DNA from: Candidatus Stahliibacteriota bacterium
GTDB taxonomy: Bacteria; Hydrothermota; Tepidihabitantia; B3-TA06
Assembly: GCA_030670165.1 (NCBI GenBank)
Contig: DAOVCF010000016.1
Span: 1 to 18,078, forward strand
Length of the DNA: 18,078 bases
Direction: 5' to 3'
The notes below the pieces were generated by a model that had not been told where the DNA came from, ran no database searches, and was given only the letters and a program-made list of their open reading frames with translations. Positions 7,242-14,407 of this stretch are shown here, piece by piece (positions within the stretch are counted from its first letter, which is position 1; the number at the start of each line of letters is the position of its first letter). The translations under genes and the position numbers were made by a program.

Positions 7242-10200
7242 TAGAGTTGAAGGTTGGGATTTTGATGCTCTCAGGATTCAAATAGCCTCGCCTGATGACG
7301 TACGCAGCTGGTCTATGGGTGAGGTTACCAAGGCAGAGACCATCAACTACCGGACGCAGAAGCCTGAGCGTGACGGGTTGTTCTGTGAGCGTATCTTCGG
7401 TCCTGTCAAGGACTATGAGTGCAGCTGCGGCAAGTACAAGAAGGTTCGCTACAAGGGGATAGTCTGTGACCGCTGCGGCGTTGAGATTACAACCTCGGCG
7501 GTACGCCGGGAACGCATGGGGCACATCGAGCTGGCAATCCCTGTTGTTCATCCCCTATTCTACAAGGTTCCTCCTTCCAAGATAGGCAAACTTCTCGATC
7601 TATCCGCCGGACAGATTGAGAGTATCATCAACTACGAAGCTTACGTTGTGCTTGAGGCAGGTTCGGCACCCTACAAGAAGCTTTCCCTTATCTATGACGA
7701 GGACGAGTATTACGAGGCGATATCGAAATACGAGGGGCTTAAGGCCGGGATGGGTGCAGAGTCGCTTTTGGAACTTTTAAGGGAGATAGACCTTGATGAC
7801 CTTTCGGCTGAGCTTAAATCGCGAATCAAGCACGAGGTATCCAAACGTCGGGTGTTGCTTGATCGCCTCAAGATCGTAGAGGCGTTCCGCCAGTCTGAGA
7901 ACCGCGTGGAGTGGATGATTCTTGAGGTTATACCGGTTATCCCGCCCGACCTGCGTCCCCTTGTGGCCCTTGAGGGTGGTCGCTATGCGACCTCGGATAT
8001 CAACGATCTTTATAAACGTGTCGTCGTCCGCAACAACCGGCTGAAGCATCTGATGTCCATCAAGACCCCGGATATCATTCTCAAGAACGAGAAGCGGATG
8101 CTTCAGGAGGCTCTAAACGCGCTGTTCGATAACGAGCACCTTGCTCGTCCGGTCAGGGGACGCGGCAACCGTCCGCTTAAATCCCTGTCCGAGACCCTTA
8201 GAGGTAAGCAGGGACGCTTCCGACGCAACCTTTTGGGCAAACGAGTCGACTACTCCGGTCGTTCGGTGATCGTAGTAGATCCGCATCTTAAGCTTCACGA
8301 ATGCTCCCTTCCCAAGGAGATGGCCAAGGAGCTTTTCAAACCGGTAGTCCTGCAGCGCCTGGAAGCGCGTAAGGTTGCTCAGTCCGATCGCAGTGCCAAG
8401 GAGCTCTTCCGTATGGGAGCGCCTGAGATGTGGGAGGTACTGGAGGAAATCGTTAAATCGCACCCAGTGCTCCTCAACCGAGCACCTACCCTGCACCGTC
8501 TCTCGGTAGAAGCCTTCTATCCCCGGCTGTGGGAGAACCGTGCTATCGGTATCCATCCTCTGGTCTGCCCACCATTCAACGCGGACTTTGACGGCGACAC
8601 CATGTCTGTTCACGTGCCCTTCACGCCCGAGGCGATCCTTGAAAGCTCGGTGCTCCTCCTGGCATCGAACAACGTCCTCTCGCCCGCGAACGGGAGACCT
8701 TTGATGGTGCCCGGCCAGGACATGGTGCTTGGGATCTACTACATCACCAAGCGATATTCTGGCAAGGCGAGAGATCAAAGATTTCTGTACGACGATTTCC
8801 AGGAACTGCACGTGGCCTATGACAACCACGATCTGGGGTTGTTTGACGAGATTGACTGGGTGCATAACGGCAAGAAGATACACACCACGATGGGGAGGGT
8901 TTTCCTCAACGAGATTCTTCCCCCCGAACTGCGTTTTGTCAACGAGGTGCTCGACAGCAAGAAAACGGTCAACCTGATAGCCCGTTGCTTCAAGCGATTC
9001 GGTTTCAAGCGCACCGCAGAGCTTCTGGATTCGCTCAAGGAATTGGGATTTTACTATGCTACTCGATCCGGTGCCTCTATAGGGATTGACGATCTGGTTG
9101 AGCCGCACACCAAGCAAAAGATCATCGAACATGGTATGAAGGAGGCCAAGCGGTATTACGACGCATACGAGAAGGGTGTCATTACCGAGCGGGAGAGGTA
9201 CAATAATGTAGTGAACATGTGGGTTAACGTATCGAGGGAGCTTTTGGATTACATGATGAGCGATCTTGCGTTGGATCAGGACGGATTCAACCCTCTCTTC
9301 ATGCTTATTGATTCAGGTGCTCGTGGTTCCAAGGATCAGGCCAAGCAGCTTGCTGCGATGCGCGGACTTATGTCACGTCCTTCTCGTCGCTTGACCGGTG
9401 AGGAGGTAATTGAGCGTCCTATCGTTAGTTCTTTCAAGAACGGTCTTACGGTTCTCGAGTACTTCCTCTCTACACACGGTGCGCGTAAGGGCCTGACTGA
9501 CACCGCTCTCAAAACCGCGGAGGCCGGTTACCTTACACGTCGCCTTGTTGACGCCGCCCAGGATGTCATCGTTTCCATTGATGATTGTGGGACGATTCTG
9601 GGTGAAAAGGTTGGCGCACTGCGTGAAGGCGGAAAGGTGATGGAGACGCTTTCTGAGCGTATCATCGGCCGCATAGCACTGCAGAGCGTTCAGAATCCTA
9701 TCACTGGTGAGATGATAGTCTACGCCGGCGAAGAGATCACCGAAGAGAAGGCAGCCGAGATAGAACAGGTAGGTATAGAGAAGGTGCGTGTCCGGTCGGT
9801 ACTGACGTGTGAAGCCGCCGGCGGAACATGCGCTCAGTGCTACGGCCGTAATCTGGCGACCGGCAGGATGGTTGAGATAGGCGAAGCGGTTGGGATCATG
9901 GCTGCCCAATCGATTGGCGAACCTGGCACCCAGCTTACCCTTCGCACCTTTCACTACGGCGGTGTTGCACAGCGCGCGGCAGAAGAGACGAGTATGGAGG
10001 CCAAATTCGACGGTAAGGTAAAGCTCGGCAAGCTGGAAACGGTCGAGCGCTCCGATGGTGCAACGATTGTAATTGGTGAGGGCGGTACGATTGAACTCAC
10101 TTCAGAAAAACGCAAGGTCACCTTTATTGTTCCGAAGGGGTCTCTGCTTCGGCTCAAGGACGGCGAGGAGGTCAGCGAAGGAACCGTTCTCTTTGAATGG

Positions 10201-11265
10201 GAGCCCTACGTGATCTCAATTATCTCGCATAACCCTGGCAAGGTTCGCTTTGTGGATATCATCCCCGGGGTTACCCTGCGCGAGGACGTGATCGGCACCT
10301 CCGAACGCAAACAGATGATTATCGTCGAGGACAGAGAGAAACGTCGTCACCCTCAGCTTGAGATCCGTGATGCTAAGAATAAGACGTTGGAACGCTATGA
10401 GCTGCCGGCAGGTGCATACCTACTTGTTGAAGACGGTGCCAAGATGGGCGCAGGAGAGATACTCGCCAAGTTCCAGCGGGCGATCGGCAAGACTACCGAT
10501 ATCACCGGAGGTCTGCCTCGAGTCTCAGAGCTTTTCGAAGCCAAGCATCCTAAGAACCCAGCGATTATTGCAGATATCGACGGGACGGTTCATATAGATC
10601 CGCCGGATGAGGGTGTGCGCCGTTTGCGTATCGTATCCGAGTCAGGGACCGAGAAGGAGTACAAGGTTCCTTACGCCAAGTATCTTCTTGTTGAGGATAC
10701 AGGCTACGTGAAGGCGGGCGAGAAGCTCTGTGAGGGTAACATAGATCCTCATGACATCCTGCGCGTTAAGGGACGCATGGCCGTGATGGAGTATCTGACC
10801 AACGAGATTCAGGAGGTTTACCGCATGCAGGGGGTGAGGATTAACGACAAGCATATAGCACTTATCGTACGACAGATGCTTAGCAAGGTAAAGATAGACG
10901 ATCCAGGAGACTCCACGTTCGTAGAGGGAGAGATCGTCGAGAAACAGCGTATCCAGGAGGCGAATGATAAGCTTCGGGCTGAGGGGACTGCTCCCGCGAC
11001 CTTCCATCCCATCCTCCTGGGTATCACCAGAGCCTCACTCACTACTGACAGCTTCTTTGCAGCCGCTTCATTCCAGGAAACCACCAGGATTCTCTCGATG
11101 GCTGCTGTGGAGGGCAAGGTAGATCACCTTACAGGGCTTAAGGAAAACGTGATCGTGGGCAAGCTGATCCCGGCCGGAACCGGGTTCCCTCGCTTTGCCC
11201 TTAAAAGCGGAGAAGAAGAAGAGATCATAGAGCAAGAAGAGATGCCAAAAACGGAGGCCGGATAG
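7231..11265 (+). CDS. rpoC: DNA-directed RNA polymerase subunit beta'
   Basis: 1344 residues; holds the catalytic Mg centre. An N-terminal zinc ribbon uses C64, C66, C79 and C82. The lid/rudder/clamp region includes GRFRRNLLGKRVDYSGRSVI. The metal-binding NADFDGD motif has D452, D454 and D456, followed by T457 where Gln is usual. The bridge-helix/trigger-loop region has SGARGSKDQ, STHGARKGLTDTALKTA and GYLTRRLVD. A second zinc site is C786, C860, C867 and C870, spaced as in E. coli. AAQSIGEPGTQLTLRTFHYGG ends near 911, and an SI3-like insertion occupies about 912-1087 before TDITGGLPRVSELFEA. ATG has AAGGAG at 7218-7223 and overlaps the rpoB end by 11 bases. Confidence 0.98.
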   Translation: MPPDRVEGWDFDALRIQIASPDDVRSWSMGEVTKAETINYRTQKPERDGLFCERIFGPVKDYECSCGKYKKVRYKGIVCDRCGVEITTSAVRRERMGHIELAIPVVHPLFYKVPPSKIGKLLDLSAGQIESIINYEAYVVLEAGSAPYKKLSLIYDEDEYYEAISKYEGLKAGMGAESLLELLREIDLDDLSAELKSRIKHEVSKRRVLLDRLKIVEAFRQSENRVEWMILEVIPVIPPDLRPLVALEGGRYATSDINDLYKRVVVRNNRLKHLMSIKTPDIILKNEKRMLQEALNALFDNEHLARPVRGRGNRPLKSLSETLRGKQGRFRRNLLGKRVDYSGRSVIVVDPHLKLHECSLPKEMAKELFKPVVLQRLEARKVAQSDRSAKELFRMGAPEMWEVLEEIVKSHPVLLNRAPTLHRLSVEAFYPRLWENRAIGIHPLVCPPFNADFDGDTMSVHVPFTPEAILESSVLLLASNNVLSPANGRPLMVPGQDMVLGIYYITKRYSGKARDQRFLYDDFQELHVAYDNHDLGLFDEIDWVHNGKKIHTTMGRVFLNEILPPELRFVNEVLDSKKTVNLIARCFKRFGFKRTAELLDSLKELGFYYATRSGASIGIDDLVEPHTKQKIIEHGMKEAKRYYDAYEKGVITERERYNNVVNMWVNVSRELLDYMMSDLALDQDGFNPLFMLIDSGARGSKDQAKQLAAMRGLMSRPSRRLTGEEVIERPIVSSFKNGLTVLEYFLSTHGARKGLTDTALKTAEAGYLTRRLVDAAQDVIVSIDDCGTILGEKVGALREGGKVMETLSERIIGRIALQSVQNPITGEMIVYAGEEITEEKAAEIEQVGIEKVRVRSVLTCEAAGGTCAQCYGRNLATGRMVEIGEAVGIMAAQSIGEPGTQLTLRTFHYGGVAQRAAEETSMEAKFDGKVKLGKLETVERSDGATIVIGEGGTIELTSEKRKVTFIVPKGSLLRLKDGEEVSEGTVLFEWEPYVISIISHNPGKVRFVDIIPGVTLREDVIGTSERKQMIIVEDREKRRHPQLEIRDAKNKTLERYELPAGAYLLVEDGAKMGAGEILAKFQRAIGKTTDITGGLPRVSELFEAKHPKNPAIIADIDGTVHIDPPDEGVRRLRIVSESGTEKEYKVPYAKYLLVEDTGYVKAGEKLCEGNIDPHDILRVKGRMAVMEYLTNEIQEVYRMQGVRINDKHIALIVRQMLSKVKIDDPGDSTFVEGEIVEKQRIQEANDKLRAEGTAPATFHPILLGITRASLTTDSFFAAASFQETTRILSMAAVEGKVDHLTGLKENVIVGKLIPAGTGFPRFALKSGEEEEIIEQEEMPKTEAG

Positions 11266-11267
11266 AG

Positions 11268-11645
11268 ATGCCAACAGTTAATCAGCTGATTCGTTACGGC
11301 CGTAAGATGCCTAAGCGCAGATCCTCGACAGCCGCGCTTGGTGGCAATCCTCAGAAACGGGGTGTTTGTACGCGTGTCTACACCACCACTCCGAAGAAGC
11401 CGAACTCGGCTCTCAGAAAGGTGTGTAAGGTGCGTTTAACAAACGGCTACGAGGTGATTGCCTACATCCCGGGCGAAGGGCATAACCTTCAGGAACACTC
11501 GGTTGTTTTAATCCAGGGCGGTCGTGTTAAAGATCTGCCTGGTGTGCGCTACCGTGTGATTCGAGGGGTGTTGGATACCGCAGGCGTCGAAGGTCGAAAA
11601 CAAGCTCGCTCACTGTATGGGGTGAAGCGCCCCAAAAAGGCTTAA
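11268..11645 (+). CDS. rpsL: 30S ribosomal protein S12
   Basis: A 125-residue S12, a decoding-centre protein. It has MPTVNQLIRYGR at the N-terminus, TTTPKKPNSALRKV with K43, GEGHNLQEHSVVLI, and GGRVKDLPGVRYRVIRG with K88 and D89. K43 and K88 are the wild-type residues at the two classic streptomycin-resistance positions, and D89 corresponds to the methylthiolated aspartate of E. coli. The C-terminus RSLYGVKRPKKA is typical. ATG follows the rpoC TAG by two bases, with GGAGG at 11253-11257 inside rpoC. Being joined directly to rpoC is a common arrangement in many non-proteobacterial lineages. Confidence 0.98.
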   Translation: MPTVNQLIRYGRKMPKRRSSTAALGGNPQKRGVCTRVYTTTPKKPNSALRKVCKVRLTNGYEVIAYIPGEGHNLQEHSVVLIQGGRVKDLPGVRYRVIRGVLDTAGVEGRKQARSLYGVKRPKKA

Positions 11646-11654
11646 GGAGGTTCC

Positions 11655-12125
11655 GTGGGCAGAAGACATAGAGCCTCGGTGCGTGAGATCCAGCCGGACC
11701 CACGTTACAACTCAACACTTGTTGCCAAGTTCATCAACGACCTTATGTGGGCTGGCAAGAAAACGGTGGCGCAGAAGATCTTCTACGAAGCGCTGGAGAT
11801 TATAGAGCGCAAGATGAAGGAAGACGCCTATACGGTTTTTGAACGTGCGTTTAACAACGTCAGGCCAGTGCTTGAGGTGAGGCCACGTCGTGTAGGCGGT
11901 TCCACCTACCAGGTTCCGATGGAGGTAAGGTTTAAGCGCCGCCAATCCTTGGCTATCAAGTGGATCATCCGCGCGGCTCGCTCAAGAAGTGAGTATCGTA
12001 TGTCTGAAAGGTTGGCTAACGAGCTCTTGGATGCCGTCCGGAATCAGGGTGCAGCATACAAGAAGAAGGAGGAGACCCATAAGATGGCCGAGGCAAACCG
12101 TGCGTTCGCACACTTCCGATGGTAG
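11655..12125 (+). CDS. rpsG: 30S ribosomal protein S7
   Basis: A 156-residue S7 (the canonical length), which nucleates assembly of the 30S head and lies near the E-site tRNA. Motifs are MGRRHRASVREIQPDPRY, INDLMWAGKKTVAQKIFYEA, NVRPVLEVRPRRVGGSTYQV and the C-terminal THKMAEANRAFAHFRW. The start is GTG at 11655, with a strong AAGGAGG at 11644-11650 starting in the rpsL stop. In most genomes fusA and tuf follow; here rplM comes next, so this is a broken str operon. Confidence 0.98.
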   Translation: MGRRHRASVREIQPDPRYNSTLVAKFINDLMWAGKKTVAQKIFYEALEIIERKMKEDAYTVFERAFNNVRPVLEVRPRRVGGSTYQVPMEVRFKRRQSLAIKWIIRAARSRSEYRMSERLANELLDAVRNQGAAYKKKEETHKMAEANRAFAHFRW

Positions 12126-12130
12126 AGACT

Positions 12131-12134
12131 GGAG
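12131..12134 (+). promoter_or_regulatory. Shine-Dalgarno supporting the rplM start at 12140
   Basis: GGAG lies five bases before the ATG at 12140, just after the rpsG stop. The earlier in-frame ATG at 12119 lies inside rpsG and would add seven residues (MVETGAG). L13 proteins normally begin shortly before the W-x-[VL]-D-A segment, so the later start is favoured, although the earlier one cannot be excluded. Confidence 0.5.
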
Positions 12135-12139
12135 CAGGA

Positions 12140-12556
12140 ATGAACCAAGAAACCCATAAATGGTGGCTGGTGGATGCCCGTGACAAGGTTCTGGGTCGTC
12201 TGGCAACGCGTATAGCTACGATCTTGATGGGCAAGAGCAAGCCGACCTACACGCCGCATGTGGATGCAGGCGACTTTGTCGTGGTCCTGAACGCCGATAA
12301 GGTTCGTCTAACAGGTAAGAAGGCCGAGAATAAGGTCTACTATCATCATACCTTCTACCCGGGCGGCTTGAAGGAGATTCCGTTCAAGATGATGCGTAAG
12401 CGTCACCCAGAGCGTGTGCTGTTCCTGGCGGTAAAGAACATGCTGCCAAAGAATAAGCTTCGCGCTTGCAGGCTGCGAAGGCTCAAGATCTATGCATCGG
12501 CTTTGCACCCGCACCATGCGCAGAAGCCTGAGATGCTTGAGATTGGAGGTCGCTGA
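12140..12556 (+). CDS. rplM: 50S ribosomal protein L13
   Basis: A 138-residue L13, an early large-subunit assembly protein. It shows WWLVDARDKVLGRLATRIA, PTYTPHVDAGDFVVVLNADK, VRLTGKKAENKVYYHHT, the PGGLKEIPF signature, and then MLPKNKLRACRLRRLKIYAS. The length is close to the usual 140-145. The start was chosen at 12140 because of GGAG at 12131-12134; an in-frame ATG at 12119 overlapping rpsG is an alternative. It ends with a one-base TGATG overlap with rpsI. The rplM-rpsI pair is a universal bacterial operon, here fused behind rpsL-rpsG. Confidence 0.96.
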   Translation: MNQETHKWWLVDARDKVLGRLATRIATILMGKSKPTYTPHVDAGDFVVVLNADKVRLTGKKAENKVYYHHTFYPGGLKEIPFKMMRKRHPERVLFLAVKNMLPKNKLRACRLRRLKIYASALHPHHAQKPEMLEIGGR

Positions 12557-12942
12557 TGGCAGCTGAGCATGCCGTCGGAACCCGCAAGCGTGCGACCGCT
12601 AAGATCTGGCTTACCCCAGGGGAAGGTAAATTTACGGTCAACGGCAAAGAACTTGATGAGTATCTTAAACGCAAGGATTTGTTCCTTGCGGCCATTCGCC
12701 CGCTTGAAGTAACGAAGGCCATAAAGAGATTTGACGTTCGCGTTCAGGTAAAAGGCGGGGGAACCTCTGCTCAGGCAGGCGCTATCAGTTTGGGGGTGGC
12801 ACGTGCGCTTGCCAAACATGAGCCGGATCTTCAGAAGGCCTTGAAGGATGCCAGTCTTCTTACGAGAGACCCCAGAGAGAAAGAACGTATGAAGTATGGC
12901 TTAGCTAAACGCAGAAAGAGTTTCCAATGGACAAAGCGATGA
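12556..12942 (+). CDS. rpsI: 30S ribosomal protein S9
   Basis: A 128-residue S9, whose C-terminal tail reaches the P-site tRNA anticodon. The N-terminal GTRKRATAKIWLTPGEGKF, the middle VQVKGGGTSAQAGAISLGVA and RALAKHEPDL, and the terminal KRRKSFQWTKR are recognisable; the invariant last two residues KR are kept, while the usual QFSKR or QYSKR reads QWTKR. TTGGAGGT at 12544-12550 is a good ribosome binding site within rplM. The ATG overlaps the rplM stop (TGATG), and the stop overlaps one candidate rpsB start (ATGA). Confidence 0.97.
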   Translation: MAAEHAVGTRKRATAKIWLTPGEGKFTVNGKELDEYLKRKDLFLAAIRPLEVTKAIKRFDVRVQVKGGGTSAQAGAISLGVARALAKHEPDLQKALKDASLLTRDPREKERMKYGLAKRRKSFQWTKR

Positions 12943-13697
12943 GTAAAGAGCAGGATAGTGCCGTGGGCGTCCCGGTTGTGTCTTTTGATCTCAAGAGTTT
13001 GCTTGAGGCCGGTGTGCATTTTGGTCACCGAGCCAGGCGGTGGAACCCGAAGTTCGAGCGCTTCGCTTACGGGAAGCGCAATGGCATTCACATCATAGAC
13101 ATCCGTCAGACCATTGAGCGTTTGCGGCTCGCTTACGAGGCGGTCGGCTCGATACTTGAGACCGGCGGCGATGCTATCTTCGTGGGAACCAAGCAGCAGG
13201 CACGCGAGATAATAACCGAAGAAGCCGAACGTTGCGGCAGTCACTTCGTGGTTGACCGTTGGGTTGGCGGGCTTCTCACCAACTTTGGAAACATCTCCCA
13301 GCGTGTCCAGCGTTACGCAGAGCTTGACTCGATTATAACAGGCGAGCAGTTCAAGGGTCTTCCGGAAAAAGAACAGGTGCGACTCATGCGGCTTCACCGC
13401 AAGATGAGCAAGCTTTACCGGGGTGTCAAGAACATGGATTCCATACCCGGGTTGATGTTCGTTGTCGATCCGGTGAAAGAGGCCACCGCGGTAGCCGAAG
13501 CCAAAAGACTCAATATACCGGTTATCGCATTAATTGATACAAACGGGGATCCGGATTCGGTGGACTACCCAATCCCCGGTAACGACGACGCCATGCGTTC
13601 GATCAAGCTTGTGACCTCGGTCGTTGCAGATGCGGTTATGCGTATCAAGAAGGTTTTTGAGACCGACCTTGGAGAAGAAAGAGAGGATGAATCGTGA
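12939..13697 (+). CDS. rpsB: 30S ribosomal protein S2
   Basis: About 252 residues; S2 binds the 30S head-body junction and is needed for S1 binding. Motifs are LLEAGVHFGHRARRWNPKF, NGIHIIDIRQTIERL, FVGTKQQAREII, VDRWVGGLLTNFGNISQRV, PGLMFVVDPVKEATAV and IPVIALIDTNGDPDSVDYPI, followed by NDDAMRSI. The ATG at 12939 forms an ATGA overlap with rpsI. An ATG at 12927, four codons earlier, has a slightly better purine-rich AGAAAGAG upstream and is a real alternative. There is a GTGA overlap with tsf downstream; the rpsB-tsf pair is conserved across bacteria. Confidence 0.97.
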   Translation: MSKEQDSAVGVPVVSFDLKSLLEAGVHFGHRARRWNPKFERFAYGKRNGIHIIDIRQTIERLRLAYEAVGSILETGGDAIFVGTKQQAREIITEEAERCGSHFVVDRWVGGLLTNFGNISQRVQRYAELDSIITGEQFKGLPEKEQVRLMRLHRKMSKLYRGVKNMDSIPGLMFVVDPVKEATAVAEAKRLNIPVIALIDTNGDPDSVDYPIPGNDDAMRSIKLVTSVVADAVMRIKKVFETDLGEEREDES

Positions 13698-14287
13698 GCG
13701 AACTGGATGCGATTAGGGAACTGCGGGCGCGGACCGGCGCCGGAGTACTTGATTGCAAGAAGGCGATTTCTGAATCCGGAGGTGATATCCAGAAGGCAAT
13801 AGATGTACTTCGCAAGAGGGGCATCGCCAAGGCCGAGTCCAAGGCCGGACGTGAAGCAAAGGAAGGGATTATTGAAGCCTACATCCATCCAGGCGCGAAA
13901 CTCGGGGTTTTGCTTGAACTCAACTGTGAAACGGATTTCGTGGCCCGCAACCAGGAGTTCAAGAATCTCGCCCATGACGTCGCCATGCACATAGCCGCCT
14001 CTGATCCTGTTGCGGTATCGCGAGGGGACGTTCCTGAAGAGATTCTACAAAGGGAGCGCGAGATATACACCGAGCAGGCCAAGGCTTCGGGTAAACCGGA
14101 ACACGTCGTAGAAAAGGTCGTTGCGGGCCGTCTTGACAAATACTACAAGGAGAGCTGTCTTCTCGAACAGCCGTTTGTCAAAGACCCGGATAAAACAGTT
14201 AAGGATGTTGTTACCGAGGCGATCGCCCGCCTGGGTGAAAACATCTTCGTTCAGAGGTTTCAGAGGTTTAAGGTTGGAGAAGAGTAA
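13694..14287 (+). CDS. tsf: Elongation factor Ts (short form)
   Basis: A 197-residue EF-Ts, the guanine nucleotide exchange factor for EF-Tu. The N-terminal UBA-like domain has IRELRARTGAGVLDCKKAI and LRKRGIAKAESKAGREAKEG. The core carries the EF-Tu-contacting TDFVARN motif followed by FKNLAHDVAMHIAASDP. The C-terminus is ENIFVQRFQRFKVGEE. E. coli EF-Ts has about 283 residues; this lacks the second core subdomain and coiled coil and is the compact form known from Thermus and cyanobacteria. GTG at 13694 overlaps the rpsB TGA (GTGA), with GAGAGGA upstream. The last 24 coding bases are the first copy of a tandem repeat running into pyrH. Confidence 0.96.
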   Translation: MSELDAIRELRARTGAGVLDCKKAISESGGDIQKAIDVLRKRGIAKAESKAGREAKEGIIEAYIHPGAKLGVLLELNCETDFVARNQEFKNLAHDVAMHIAASDPVAVSRGDVPEEILQREREIYTEQAKASGKPEHVVEKVVAGRLDKYYKESCLLEQPFVKDPDKTVKDVVTEAIARLGENIFVQRFQRFKVGEE

Positions 14288-14407
14288 TCAATCGGTTCGA
14301 GCGGTTTGAGGTTGGAGAAGAGCGATAATCGATCGGTTTAAGTGTTTTGAGTTGGCGAGAAGTAATAACCAATCAGATTGAGTGGTTTGAAGTTGGAAAA
14401 GATTAAG
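14265..14407 (+). repeat. Degenerate tandem repeat (38-41-base period, four copies) from the tsf 3' end to the pyrH 5' end
   Basis: Four related units start at 14265, 14303, 14344 and 14384, each opening with a version of GGTTTGAGGTTGGAGAAGAG followed by TAATC/AATCG-like spacer bases. Spacings are 38, 41 and 40 bases. Unit 1 encodes the natural EF-Ts end RFKVGEE plus stop. Read in the equivalent phase, unit 2 gives RFEVGEER-stop and unit 4 WFEVGKD-stop, so the units look like duplicated tsf tails. Unit 4 lies in another phase inside the predicted pyrH N-terminus. The only non-coding part is 14288-14377. A smaller direct repeat, CAGAGGTTT twice, occupies 14252-14269. Confidence 0.85.

Noticed and set aside
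8113..9132. Long minus-strand open frame (339 codons) inside rpoC
   Set aside because: It lies fully antisense to highly conserved rpoC sequence and has no recognisable domain; such shadows arise from codon bias.
14301..14329. Possible promoter before pyrH, with GATAAT at 14324-14329 as a -10 box
   Set aside because: No acceptable -35 hexamer sits at 15-19 bases upstream, and the GATAAT falls in the tandem repeat spacer.
14265..14407. CRISPR array or phage attachment site at the tsf-pyrH repeats
   Set aside because: Units are degenerate and spacers are only about 15-20 bases and related to each other; no cas genes or integrase are nearby.
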